A stretch of DNA of 64,000 bases from Geodermatophilus amargosae (GTDB lineage Bacteria; Actinomycetota; Actinomycetes; Mycobacteriales; Geodermatophilaceae), in the NCBI RefSeq assembly GCF_900116515.1, contig NZ_FPBA01000005.1, positions 248,001 through 312,000 on the forward strand, given 5' to 3'. The translations under genes were made by a program, and so were the position numbers. Positions 57,144-64,000 of the stretch are shown piece by piece. Numbering within the stretch: position 1 is the stretch's first letter; every line of letters starts with the position of its first letter. Below the pieces are notes generated by a model. That model worked only from the letters and a program-made list of their open reading frames with translations. It was not told the DNA's origin and did not search any database.

Positions 57144-58786
57144 AGGTCCTCGGCATCAACGCCATCTACCACGACCCCGCGGCGGCGCTCGTCGTCGACG
57201 GCAGGGTCGTGGCCGCGGCCGAGGAGGAACGCTTCAGCCGGCGCAAACACGGCAAGCGCCCGCTGCCCTGGAGCGCCTGGGAGCTGCCCGAGCTCTCGGC
57301 GGCCTGGTGCCTGACCGAGGCCGGCATCCGCCCCGAGGAGCTCGACGCCGTCGCCTACTCGTTCGACCCCGCGCTCATGGGCACGCCGGAGGAGTCGGGC
57401 CTGTTCGACGACGGCGACACGATGCGCAAGAGGTACGCCGAGATGGCGCCGGACTTCCTGGCCCACGCGCTGCCCGGCCTCGACCCCGCGAAGGTCCGCT
57501 TCGTCAAGCACCACGTCGCGCACGCCGCCTCCGCCGGCAAGGCCGCCCCGCAGCGGGACAACGCCGTGCTCGTCCTCGACGGCCGCGGCGAGGCGCACAG
57601 CCACCTCGCCGGCCGGTACGTCGACGGACAGCTGGAGGTCCTCGCCGGTCAGGCCCTCCCCCACTCCCTCGGCCTGATGTACGAGGACCTCACCGACCAC
57701 CTGGGCTTCCTGCGCAGCTCCGACGAGTTCAAGGTCATGGCGATGGCCTCCTACGGCAAGCCGCGCTTCCTCGGCGAGCTGTCGGAGCTCGTGCGGGCCA
57801 CCGGCGACGGCGGCTTCGTCACGGAGGAGATCGACTTCACCGAGTTCGCGCCCCGCCTCGGCAAGGGCGACCAGTGGACCGAGGACCACGCCGACCTCGC
57901 CGCCAGCGTCCAGACGCGGCTGGAGGAGGTGCTGGTCGACCTCGCCCGCTGGGTGCACGAGCAGACCGGCGAGAAGACCCTCACCATGGCCGGCGGCACC
58001 GCGCTCAACTGCGTGGCCAACACCCGCATCCTCGCCGAGAGCCCCTTCGAGCAGGTCTGGGTGCAGCCGGCCGCCGGCGACGCCGGGACGGCGCTCGGCG
58101 CGGCCCTGCACGTGGCCGCCGAGCTCGGCGAACGCACCGAGCCGATGCCCGGCGCGGCGCTGGGCCGTGGCTGGAGCGACGACGAGATCGAGCGCCGGCT
58201 GCAGACCGCGGCCATCGACTACGAGCGTCCCGACGACGTCGCCGAGGCCGTCGCCGAGGTGCTCGCCGACAACGGCATCGTCGCCTGGTTCCAGGGCCGC
58301 AGCGAGTACGGCCCGCGCGCGCTGGGCCACCGCTCGCTGCTCGCCCACCCCGGCTTCGAGGCCAACCTCGAGCGGATGAATGACGTCAAGGGCCGCGAGC
58401 AGTTCCGCCCGGTCGCGCCGATGGTGCTGCTGGAGAAGGCCCCGGAGATCTTCAGCCGCGGCCCCATCCCCTCGCCGTACATGCTCTTCGTGCACGACGT
58501 CGCGCCGGAGTGGAAGGACCGCATCCCGACGGTCACCCACGTCGACGGCACCGCCCGCATCCAGACCATCGACCCGCAGAGCGAGCCGCTCGTGCACCGG
58601 ATGATCGCGGCGTTCGAGCGGCGCACCGGGATCCCGGTGGTGGTCAACACCAGCCTCAACACCGCCGGCCGGCCGATGGTCGACGACCCGCGCGACGCCC
58701 TCGAGTGCTTCGGCTCGGCCCCGGTCGACCTGCTGGCCATCGGCCCGTTCGTCGTCCGCCGGCCCGTCCGGACGCCCCGCCCCTGA
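57140..58786 (+). CDS. O-carbamoyltransferase (NodU/CmcH/TobZ family)
   Basis: A 548-residue carbamoyltransferase. The N-terminal ASKHA-like/YrdC-like part opens KVLGINAIYHDPAAALVVDGRVVAAAEEERFSRRKH (shown as its opening motif), with metal ligand regions HHVAHAASA and VLDGRGE near residues 120-155. The C-terminal family domain has RSEYGPRALGHRSLL, and NTSLNTAGRPM. It moves a carbamoyl group from carbamoyl phosphate (via carbamoyl adenylate) to a hydroxyl of a sugar, antibiotic or lipid. GGAGGAG precedes GTG 57140. Acceptor unknown; no glycosyltransferase adjoins it. Confidence 0.9.
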   Translation: MKVLGINAIYHDPAAALVVDGRVVAAAEEERFSRRKHGKRPLPWSAWELPELSAAWCLTEAGIRPEELDAVAYSFDPALMGTPEESGLFDDGDTMRKRYAEMAPDFLAHALPGLDPAKVRFVKHHVAHAASAGKAAPQRDNAVLVLDGRGEAHSHLAGRYVDGQLEVLAGQALPHSLGLMYEDLTDHLGFLRSSDEFKVMAMASYGKPRFLGELSELVRATGDGGFVTEEIDFTEFAPRLGKGDQWTEDHADLAASVQTRLEEVLVDLARWVHEQTGEKTLTMAGGTALNCVANTRILAESPFEQVWVQPAAGDAGTALGAALHVAAELGERTEPMPGAALGRGWSDDEIERRLQTAAIDYERPDDVAEAVAEVLADNGIVAWFQGRSEYGPRALGHRSLLAHPGFEANLERMNDVKGREQFRPVAPMVLLEKAPEIFSRGPIPSPYMLFVHDVAPEWKDRIPTVTHVDGTARIQTIDPQSEPLVHRMIAAFERRTGIPVVVNTSLNTAGRPMVDDPRDALECFGSAPVDLLAIGPFVVRRPVRTPRP

Positions 58787-58799
58787 GCCGCCGCCGGTC

Positions 58800-58827
58800 C
58801 GCTCCTCCCCCGGTCAGGGGAGGAGCG
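58800..58827. terminator. 11 bp stem hairpin downstream of the carbamoyltransferase
   Basis: CGCTCCTCCCC (58800-58810) pairs with GGGGAGGAGCG (58817-58827) around CGGTCA, 13 bases past the stop. It is a typical actinobacterial terminator without a U-tract. Confidence 0.8.
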
Positions 58828-58920
58828 AACCGGAACGGACGCGACCAGCGAACTCCGGGTGCACGGCCACCTCGACGGTGACGATCCGGCAACGACGCTC
58901 CCCTGAACGGGGGAGGTGCC

Positions 58921-58944
58921 GTTATCGGGGCACACCCAGGGGTA
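58921..58944 (+). promoter_or_regulatory. possible stress-sigma (SigB/SigF-type) promoter for the DUF4383 gene
   Basis: GTTA (58921-58924) and GGGGTA (58939-58944) approximate the SigB/SigF promoter pattern GTTT-(14-16)-GGGTA; the spacer to GGGTA is 15 bases, with one mismatch in the -35 box. The start codon lies 57 bases downstream. It is inferred only from the motif. Confidence 0.4.
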
Positions 58945-59000
58945 GCGGGGTCCAGCGCTCGCCACGACGGCGGCGCACCACACACGGAGGAACGAACACG

Positions 59001-59453
59001 ATGACTTCTACAGGGAACACCGGCGCCCGGCCGGGGATGGCCTGGCCCCAGATGCTCGCCCTGGCCTTCGGGGTGGTCTACCTCCTCGTCGGCATCATCG
59101 GCTTCTTCATCACCGGCTTCGACGGTTTCGTCAGCAACCGCACCGCTGACGGCAACACGGACATGCTGCTCTTCTTCATGATCAACCCGCTGCACAACGT
59201 GGTGCACATCCTCATCGGCGCGGCCGGCGTCGCGCTGTCCCGCACGCTGTCCGGCGCCCGCACCTACGGCTGGCTGCTGGCCGTCGGGTACGCCGCCGCC
59301 TTCGTCTACGGCCTCATCGCCGTGAATAAGGAGTGGGACTTCCTCAACATCAACCAGGCCGACAACGTCCTGCACATCGCCACCGCCCTCGTCGGCCTGG
59401 TGATCGCTCTGGGTCCGGTCAACAACCGGGTCGCCCGCGCCTCGCGCGCCTGA
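59001..59453 (+). CDS. DUF4383 four-helix membrane protein
   Basis: A 150-residue membrane protein of the DUF4383 family with four hydrophobic segments. The motif MINPLHNVVHILIGAAGVALSR (about 62-83), preceded by GFDGF and followed by NQADNVLHIATALVGLVIAL, is the family repeat with conserved His in each half. Function unknown; often associated with stress conditions. ATG 59001 follows a GGAGG site. A possible SigB-type promoter is upstream. Confidence 0.85.
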   Translation: MTSTGNTGARPGMAWPQMLALAFGVVYLLVGIIGFFITGFDGFVSNRTADGNTDMLLFFMINPLHNVVHILIGAAGVALSRTLSGARTYGWLLAVGYAAAFVYGLIAVNKEWDFLNINQADNVLHIATALVGLVIALGPVNNRVARASRA

Positions 59454-59467
59454 CCTGCAGCACACCG

Positions 59468-59530
59468 CCCGGCTCCTGCCGGGCACCGGAGGAGCCGGGC
59501 ACCCACCACCGCGGCGGGTGCCCGGCTCCT
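59468..59530. terminator. mutually exclusive hairpins after the DUF4383 gene
   Basis: The segment AGGAGCCGGGC (59490-59500) can pair upstream with GCCCGGCTCCT (59468-59478) or, extended to 15 bp (59490-59504), with 59516-59530. The two outer segments are direct repeats of GCCCGGCTCCTGCCG. Only one stem can form at a time. This may be a plain terminator with a duplicated arm or an attenuator in front of the acyl-CoA dehydrogenase gene. Confidence 0.55.
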
Positions 59531-59600
59531 GCCGTTCCCACTCCCGACAGGAGGTGACCCAGGTGCGACGGCGGTCACGAAGCGGTCTACCTTCCGTCGC

Positions 59601-60812
59601 ATGGACTTCGCCCTGTCCGCCCGAGCCGAGGACGTCTGCGGCCGGATGTGGGACTTCATGCGTGAGCAGGTCTTCCCCGCCGAGCCCGTCTACGAGGAGT
59701 GGCGCACCGCCCGCGGCCACGACGACCACGGCCATCCGCCGGTCCTCGAGGACCTCAAGAAGGAGGCCCGCGCACGCGGGCTGTGGAACCTCTTCCACCA
59801 CGAGCTCGGGGAGATGACCAACCTCGAGTACGCGTCGGTCGCCGAGATCATGGGCTGGTCGCCCACGATCGCCCCCGAGGCCACCAACTGCGGTGCCCCC
59901 GACACGGGGAACATGGAGACGCTGATGCTGTTCGGCACGCCCGAGCAGAAGCAGCGCTGGCTCGACCCGCTGCTGGAGGGGGAGATCCGCTCCGGCTTCG
60001 CCATGACCGAGCCCGACGTCGCCTCCTCCGACGCGCGCAACATCCAGACCTCGATCGTCCGCGACGGCGACGAGTACGTGATCAACGGCCGCAAGTGGTG
60101 GACCAGCGGCGCCGCCGACGAGCGCTGCCAGATCTTCATCGTCATGGGCAAGACCGACCCCGACGGCAGTCCGCACCGGCAGCAGTCGATGGTGCTCGTG
60201 CCCCGCGACACCCCGGGCCTGGAGATCGTCCGGCACCTCCCGGTGTTCGGGTACCAGGACCAGCACGGCCACTCGGAGCTGCGGTTCACCGACGTCCGGG
60301 TGCCGGTGTCCAACATCCTCTCCGGCGAGGGCGACGGCTTCATGATCGCCCAGGCCCGGCTCGGCCCCGGCCGCATCCACCACTGCATGCGCGCCATCGG
60401 CATGGCCGAGCGGGCGCTCGCGCTCATGGTCGACCGCACGCAGAAGCGCGTGGCCTTCGGTCGGCCGCTGGCCGAGCAGGGCACCGTGCGGGAGGCGATC
60501 GCCCTGTCCCGGATCGAGATCGACCAGGCCCGCCTCTACGTGCTCAAGACCGCGGACCTCATCGACAAGTACGGGGCCAAGGGTGCCCGCACCGAGATCT
60601 CCGCCATCAAGGTCGCAGCGCCCCGGGTCGCCCTCGACGTCATCGACCGCGCCATCCAGGTGCACGGCGGCGCCGGCGTCAGCAACGACACCGTGCTCGC
60701 CCGCTTCTACGCCTCGGCGCGCACGCTGCGGATCGTCGACGGCCCGGACGCCGTGCACATCCGCGGTGTCGCCAAGGAGGAGCTCGCCCGCGAGCGCCCC
60801 TTCGTCGGCTGA
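59601..60812 (+). CDS. acyl-CoA dehydrogenase
   Basis: A 403-residue flavoprotein of the ACAD family (ACAD11-like/long-chain type). The FAD/acyl motifs [22 protein letters not shown] (about 130-151), [13 protein letters not shown] (about 161-173), and the C-terminal [34 protein letters not shown] segment are intact. It oxidises acyl-CoA to enoyl-CoA and passes electrons to ETF. ATG 59601 is used. It and the acyl-CoA synthetase at 27982-29676 could work on one substrate class; they are 30 kb apart. Confidence 0.88.
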   Translation: MDFALSARAEDVCGRMWDFMREQVFPAEPVYEEWRTARGHDDHGHPPVLEDLKKEARARGLWNLFHHELGEMTNLEYASVAEIMGWSPTIAPEATNCGAPDTGNMETLMLFGTPEQKQRWLDPLLEGEIRSGFAMTEPDVASSDARNIQTSIVRDGDEYVINGRKWWTSGAADERCQIFIVMGKTDPDGSPHRQQSMVLVPRDTPGLEIVRHLPVFGYQDQHGHSELRFTDVRVPVSNILSGEGDGFMIAQARLGPGRIHHCMRAIGMAERALALMVDRTQKRVAFGRPLAEQGTVREAIALSRIEIDQARLYVLKTADLIDKYGAKGARTEISAIKVAAPRVALDVIDRAIQVHGGAGVSNDTVLARFYASARTLRIVDGPDAVHIRGVAKEELARERPFVG

Positions 60813-60821
60813 CGGACGACG

Positions 60822-60857
60822 ACGGGGCCGGCACCTCAGCTGAGGTACCGGCCCCGT
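60822..60857. terminator. 36 bp near-palindrome at a convergent border
   Basis: CGGGGCCGG (60823-60831) pairs with CCGGCCCCG (60848-60856), and inside, ACCTCA (60833-60838) pairs with TGAGGT (60841-60846), with a single mismatch between. It lies between the acyl-CoA dehydrogenase stop and the small paralogue gene. Confidence 0.8.
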
Positions 60858-60875
60858 TCGCACGTCCGGGCAGGG

Positions 60876-61076
60876 TCAGGGGGACAGGGTCGTCCCCAGG
60901 CCCCCCGCGGCCAGCTTGGCCATCAGCTGGGTGCGGTCCAGCCCGACGCCGGACAGCGCGTCGGCGTCACGCTCGGTGTCGATCTCGTCGGGCAACTGGC
61001 TCTCCACCGCCTGGGCGGTGTCGTTGTCGCCCTCGGTACGCAGGATCTCGAGCAGTCGCTGCTTCTCCAGTTTCAC
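60876..61076 (-). CDS. small protein of a two-member paralogue family (copy 2)
   Basis: A 66-residue protein from GTG 61076 (site GGAGGACGTGC), beginning VKLEKQRLLEILRTEGDND and containing LPDEIDTERDADALSGVGLD. Its pattern repeats the gene at 23909-24139 over almost its whole length, but it lacks the poly-Gly tail. Both are single, reverse-strand genes at convergent borders. No known domain is recognised; a two-helix bundle is likely. Function unknown. Confidence 0.7.
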   Translation of the reverse strand: MKLEKQRLLEILRTEGDNDTAQAVESQLPDEIDTERDADALSGVGLDRTQLMAKLAAGGLGTTLSP

Positions 61077-61164
61077 GCACGTCCTCCGTCCTGGGGCCCG
61101 CTCGGTCCCCCGGAGTGTGGTGCCCGTCACCTGGACGCCGCAACGCGAGCGCCGCCACCCCGCC

Positions 61165-61386
61165 TCAGCCGCGGGCGCGCGACCGGCGCAGCAGGAATCC
61201 GCCGACGGCGAGCAGGAAGACGCCCACGAACAGCTGCGCGACGCCGACGGCGGTGCGGTCGCTGGCGAACCACGTCGGCGAGGACACCAGCAGCACCACC
61301 CCGATGCCGAGGACCAGCAGCGCCACGAGCCGCTCGCGCCGCGCCGCCGTCCTGCCGTCCCCGGGCCGTGCCGGACCGCCGCCCAT
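61165..61386 (-). CDS. small two-helix membrane protein
   Basis: A 73-residue protein with a short Gly/Arg N-terminus and two hydrophobic segments (ALLVLGIGVVLLVSSPTWF and VAQLFVGVFLLAVGGFLL) and an Arg-rich tail. ATG 61386 has GGAGGCGAC upstream. No family was recognised. It shares a divergent promoter region with the ArsR gene. Confidence 0.65.
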   Translation of the reverse strand: MGGGPARPGDGRTAARRERLVALLVLGIGVVLLVSSPTWFASDRTAVGVAQLFVGVFLLAVGGFLLRRSRARG

Positions 61387-61465
61387 GTCGCCTCCGCTTC
61401 CGGCCGGTCCCCGACCGGCTCTCGCTGCGAGCCAACCAGACGGCCGACGGCGGACCGCAGTGGGC

Positions 61466-61495
61466 TGGACAGGCAAGTGTACGCTTGCGTATCGT
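61466..61495 (+). promoter_or_regulatory. ArsR-VOC promoter with overlapping operator
   Basis: TGGACA (61466-61471) and TATCGT (61490-61495) are spaced 18 bases and the -10 ends six bases before the GTG, predicting a leaderless message. The inverted repeat TACGC-TT-GCGTA (61480-61491) covers the start of the -10 box and is the likely autoregulatory ArsR site. Confidence 0.55.
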
Positions 61496-61501
61496 TCCGG
61501 T

Positions 61502-61795
61502 GTGGGCGACGTGTTCAAGGCCCTCGCCGACCCGACCCGGCGCGCCCTGCTCGACGAGCTGCAGGAACGGGACGGCCAGACGCTGTTCGAGCTGTGCACC
61601 CGGCTCATCCACCGGGGCGTCGGCTCGTCGCGCCAGGCCGTCTCCCAGCACCTCGACGTCCTCGAGCAGGCAGGCCTGGTCCGGCGCCGGCGGGAGGGTC
61701 GCTACACCTTCCACTCGCTGGACACCTCGCCCCTGCGCGCCATCACCCGGAGATGGCGCATCGACCCCGAGGAGGACTCGTGCGGATCACCCTGA
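61502..61795 (+). CDS. ArsR-family transcriptional regulator
   Basis: A 97-residue winged-helix repressor: VGDVFKALADPTRRALLDELQERD (about 1-24) then SSRQAVSQHLDVLEQAGLVRRRREGRYTFHSL. No metal-binding Cys cluster is seen, so this is the small-molecule type paired with VOC or SRPBCC proteins. It overlaps the VOC gene by 16 bases, making a two-gene operon. The upstream operator and leaderless -10 are described separately. Confidence 0.85.
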   Translation: MGDVFKALADPTRRALLDELQERDGQTLFELCTRLIHRGVGSSRQAVSQHLDVLEQAGLVRRRREGRYTFHSLDTSPLRAITRRWRIDPEEDSCGSP

Positions 61796-62172
61796 CCAGC
61801 GTGCTGGTGGACGACCAGGAAAAGGCGCTGCGCTTCTACACCGACGTCCTCGGCTTCGTGAAGAAGACCGAGGTCCCGCTCGGTGAGCACCGCTGGCTGA
61901 CCGTCGTCTCCCCCGAGGCGCCCGACGGCGTCGAGCTGGTCCTGGAGCCCGACGAGCACCCGGCGGCGCGGCCGTTCAAGGCAGCGCTGGTCGCCGACGG
62001 CATCCCCTACACCGCCTTCACCGTGGCCGACGTGCACGCCGAGACCGAGCGCCTCAAGGCCCTCGGGGTGCGCTTCACCCAGGAGCCCCTGGCAATGGGC
62101 CCGGTGACCACGGCCGTCCTCGACGACACCTGCGGCAACCTCATCCAGATCGCCAGCGTCCCGGCGGCCTGA
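61780..62172 (+). CDS. VOC (glyoxalase/bleomycin resistance) family protein
   Basis: A 130-residue VOC protein with two beta-alpha-beta-beta-beta modules (VRITLTSVLVDDQEKALRFYTDVLGF; then FTVADVHAETERLKALGVRF and CGNLIQIASVP). Metal ligands are partly present (E in VELVLEPDE; E is absent in the last position). Starts at GTG 61780 inside the ArsR gene, with GAGGAGGACTC upstream. Such pairs often respond to and modify toxic electrophiles. Confidence 0.82.
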   Translation: MRITLTSVLVDDQEKALRFYTDVLGFVKKTEVPLGEHRWLTVVSPEAPDGVELVLEPDEHPAARPFKAALVADGIPYTAFTVADVHAETERLKALGVRFTQEPLAMGPVTTAVLDDTCGNLIQIASVPAA

Positions 62173-62199
62173 GCGCCCGCCCGGGCTAGGGTCGCCGAC

Positions 62200-62649
62200 G
62201 TGGCGGAGCCGGTCGACCGGGTGCTCCCGTGGGCCCTGCTGCTGCGGGTCCACGCGGCGGTGCTCCCCCGGCTGGAGCGGGCACTGGCGGCCCACCAGCT
62301 GCCGCTGGCCTGGTACGACGTCCTCCTCGAGCTTAACGCCGCGCCCGGCCGGCGGCTGCGCATGAGCGAGCTGGGCAGCCGGGTGGTGCTCAGCCGGGAG
62401 CGGGTCAGCCGGGTCGTCGACGAGCTCGAGCGGGCCGGCCTGGTGCGCCGCGAGCCCAACCCCGACGACCGCCGGTCGCTGTTCGCCGTCCTCACCGAGG
62501 AGGGCCGGGAACGGCTGCGCGCCGCCGCCCCGGCCTACCTCGCCGGCATCGAGGAGCACTACACCCGCCACCTCGACGAGGAGGAGATCGGCGTGCTGTC
62601 CCGGGCGCTGGCCCGCGTGCTCGAGGCCGAGGAGCCACCGCACCGCTGA
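62200..62649 (+). CDS. MarR-family transcriptional regulator
   Basis: A 149-residue winged-helix dimer. The recognition region is SELGSRVVLSRERVSRVVDELERAGLVRREPNPDDRRSLFAVLTEEG (about 66-112), with the wing DDRRS and winged-helix AVLT. A -10-like TAGGGT (62187-62192) 7 bases before GTG 62200 and no ribosome site suggest another leaderless gene. It converges on the azoreductase gene with only 9 bases between. Target genes unknown. Confidence 0.85.
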   Translation: MAEPVDRVLPWALLLRVHAAVLPRLERALAAHQLPLAWYDVLLELNAAPGRRLRMSELGSRVVLSRERVSRVVDELERAGLVRREPNPDDRRSLFAVLTEEGRERLRAAAPAYLAGIEEHYTRHLDEEEIGVLSRALARVLEAEEPPHR

Positions 62650-62658
62650 CCCGGGCGA

Positions 62659-63285
62659 TCAGAACGTCTTGCCCGCGTCCCGGGCCTGCGCGTGGGCGAG
62701 GGCCCGGCGGACGTCCACGTCGTCGGCGACCAGGTCCGGGCGCAGGTGGATCTCGGTGACGTCCTGGACGCCCGCCCAGTGCAGCCAGTCGGTGAAGAAG
62801 GTGCTCTGGAAGTCCGACCCGAAGGCCGGGCCGCGGTCGGGGCCGTAGACGGCGCTGGTGTAGACGACGGCGGCCTTCTTGCCGGTCAGCAGGCCCTGGT
62901 AGCCGGTCGCCGGGTCGAAGCCGAAGAGCAGCCCCGGCTGGCTGACGACGTCGATGAACTGCTTGAGGACGTAGGGCACCCCGGCGTTCCACATCGGGAC
63001 GCTGAACAGGTAGCGGTCGGCGGCGTTGAAGCGGCGGAAGGTGGCCTCGACCGCGCGCCAGGCCTCGGCGGACTCCCCCTCGGGCTGCCCGCCGGCGAAG
63101 ATCGCCATCTTGCCCGCGGTCGCGGCGGCACCGAAGGGCGGCAGGGTGCCGTCCCAGAGGTCGAGGGTGTCGACCGGGACGTCGGGGTGGGTCTCGGTGA
63201 AGGCGTCGAGGAAGGTCGCGGCGAGCGCCCGGGACTCGGAGGCGGCGCCGCGGGGCGAGGCGGAGACGTGCAGCAGGGCGGACAT
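62659..63285 (-). CDS. azoR: FMN-dependent NADH:quinone oxidoreductase/azoreductase
   Basis: A 208-residue flavodoxin-like fold protein of the AzoR family: MSALLHVSASPRGAASESRALA (phosphate site), PMWNAGVPYVLKQFIDVVSQPGLLF (about 97-121) and the C-terminal GVQDVTEIHLRPDL. It reduces quinones and azo dyes with NAD(P)H, a two-electron detoxification route. ATG 63285 has GAGAGGA upstream. Inverted repeats lie in the promoter region (63311-63346), and the MarR gene is convergent, so control by that regulator is possible. Confidence 0.87.
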   Translation of the reverse strand: MSALLHVSASPRGAASESRALAATFLDAFTETHPDVPVDTLDLWDGTLPPFGAAATAGKMAIFAGGQPEGESAEAWRAVEATFRRFNAADRYLFSVPMWNAGVPYVLKQFIDVVSQPGLLFGFDPATGYQGLLTGKKAAVVYTSAVYGPDRGPAFGSDFQSTFFTDWLHWAGVQDVTEIHLRPDLVADDVDVRRALAHAQARDAGKTF

Positions 63286-63310
63286 CGGGGGTCCTCTCGG
63301 ACGGAGTTAT

Positions 63311-63346
63311 GTGCAGACGCACGTAGTATGCGCACATGCGTGCGCA
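63311..63346 (-). promoter_or_regulatory. repeated inverted-repeat operators upstream of the azoreductase gene
   Basis: TGCGCAC-ATGC-GTGCGCA (63329-63346) is a perfect 7 bp inverted repeat, and a weaker copy GTGC-AGAC-GCAC is at 63311-63322. On the reverse strand TTGTGC (63352-63347) and TACTAC lie with them. A MarR- or HxlR-type repressor could act here. Confidence 0.5.
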
Positions 63347-63430
63347 CGCACAAGACGTCCCATCCGCCGCACCGTCCCCTGGCAGGGCCCCGCCGCGGGC
63401 TCGCGAGCGGTGGGGCACGAGGAGGTTCCG

Positions 63431-64000
63431 TCAGCCGTTGCGGGTCGGCGGCTTCCCCTGGTCGAGCGCGGCCTGGGCCTGCGCCGGGTCGTAGGCGCAG
63501 GCGTCACCGACGTCGGCGGCCGGCTCGGCCCCCTCGACCGGTTCGGGCGGCGACCCGTTGGGCACCTCGGCGCCGGAGGCGCTGGTCCCCGGGGCCGGCG
63601 CGGGCGCCGCCGGGTCCGCGGGGCCGGCGAAGGTGTCCTGGACGATCTGGCGCATCAGGTCGTAGTCCGGATAGGCCGGGTCGATGAGGCTGGTGTCGAA
63701 GACGACGCTGCGGATGTCGGCGTCCTTGACGAGGAACGCCAGGTCTACGAAGTCGTCGAGCGCCGAGCGGGGGATGTCGGTGCTCACGATGTCCTGCGTG
63801 GTGGCCGCGAGCTCCTGGTACTGGTCGAGCAGCGTCATCGGGTCGGCCTCGTCGATGATCGCCTTGATCGTGCAGCGCTGGCGGTCCATGCGGTCGTAGT
63901 CCGTCAGCCCGTACCGGCCCCGCGCGAACTGCAGCGCCGTGTAGCCGTCCATGTGCTGGTTCGGACCCGGCGCGATGTAGTCGTCCGGCAGCTCCTGGCC
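63431..64000 (-). CDS. LytR-CpsA-Psr (LCP) family protein, C-terminal part
   Basis: The last 189 codons of an LCP protein; the gene continues past the window edge. MDGYTALQFARGRYGLTDYDRMDRQRCTIKAIID carries the conserved R-x-R and D-x-x-R motif of the LCP catalytic domain, where arginines bind the polyprenyl-pyrophosphate lipid. The tail is Pro/Ala/Glu-rich and includes one Cys near the end (DACAYDP). These enzymes attach teichoic acids, capsule or arabinogalactan-type polymers to peptidoglycan. Confidence 0.85.
   Translation of the reverse strand, partial: GQELPDDYIAPGPNQHMDGYTALQFARGRYGLTDYDRMDRQRCTIKAIIDEADPMTLLDQYQELAATTQDIVSTDIPRSALDDFVDLAFLVKDADIRSVVFDTSLIDPAYPDYDLMRQIVQDTFAGPADPAAPAPAPGTSASGAEVPNGSPPEPVEGAEPAADVGDACAYDPAQAQAALDQGKPPTRNG

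Noticed and set aside
63336..63430. Short forward ORF after the azoreductase promoter
   Set aside because: It runs through the azoreductase operators and then antisense to the LCP gene, and shows no ribosome site.
1..64000. tRNA, rRNA, integrase, transposase or prophage genes
   Set aside because: No tRNA-like cloverleaf, rRNA-like sequence, DDE transposase or tyrosine/serine recombinase reading frame was recognised anywhere in the window.

Overview
The window is high-GC (third codon positions almost all G or C) DNA from an actinobacterium. GTG starts, GTGA stop/start overlaps, mycofactocin genes, a class E sortase, DUF3097, DUF4383 and a LytR-CpsA-Psr protein point to Actinomycetota. The overall gene style fits Geodermatophilaceae (Blastococcus, Geodermatophilus, Modestobacter), but that rank is an inference. 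No rRNA, tRNA, CRISPR array, transposase, integrase or phage gene was seen.

Layout. 0-4 kb: start of an ArsR gene with its operators, an MtaD-like amidohydrolase, and a dedA/HAD/alpha-beta hydrolase operon. 4-9 kb: coxS-coxL-coxM and coxG; gene order and the AYRGAGR motif mark a form II CO-dehydrogenase-like molybdenum hydroxylase. 9-23 kb: a mycofactocin locus in canonical order mftA-B-C-(D missing)-E-F with divergent mftR, but broken up by unrelated genes (Bcr/CflA pump, flavin reductase-like protein, NCS1 permease, iron lipoprotein, isochorismatase, GAF regulator). 22-27 kb: class V aminotransferase, SRPBCC protein, FAD monooxygenase, class E sortase. 26.8-30.8 kb: NDMA-dependent (mycofactocin-type) alcohol dehydrogenase, acyl-CoA synthetase, nitronate monooxygenase-like protein. 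30.8-36.6 kb: two MoxR/VWA pairs (one is coxD-coxE), an XdhC/CoxF-like maturase and a MOSC protein. 36.7-48 kb: PRC-barrel stress protein, DUF3097, aldo/keto reductase, MFS, secreted unknown, moaA-moaD, two CNNM/CorC proteins with CsbD, and a PAS-GAF-PP2C phosphatase. 48-52 kb: one operon of HTH-TOBE regulator, modABC, a mobA/mocA-like gene and moaE. 52-64 kb: DUF2786, RecQ, AtzG-like/amidase/carbamoyltransferase group, DUF4383, acyl-CoA dehydrogenase, small genes, ArsR-VOC, MarR, azoreductase and a truncated LCP gene.

How the genes fit together. Two redox themes share the window: molybdenum (uptake by ModABC, pterin work by MoaA/D/E and MobA/MocA, insertion by CoxD/E/XdhC, use by CoxSLM) and mycofactocin (MftA/B/C/E/F/R, use by the NDMA-type alcohol dehydrogenase). 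With the acyl-CoA synthetase and acyl-CoA dehydrogenase they could form an alcohol to aldehyde to acid to acyl-CoA route; this is a hypothesis from co-location.

A second layer is structural. Strong palindromes sit at most convergent gene borders that have room for them. At least two palindrome families recur (a GCGGCAG-type 26-28 bp element three times; a CCCC/GAGCT/GGGGTCC-type element at least twice). Both MoxR-to-VWA junctions carry hairpins and have unusual translation starts.
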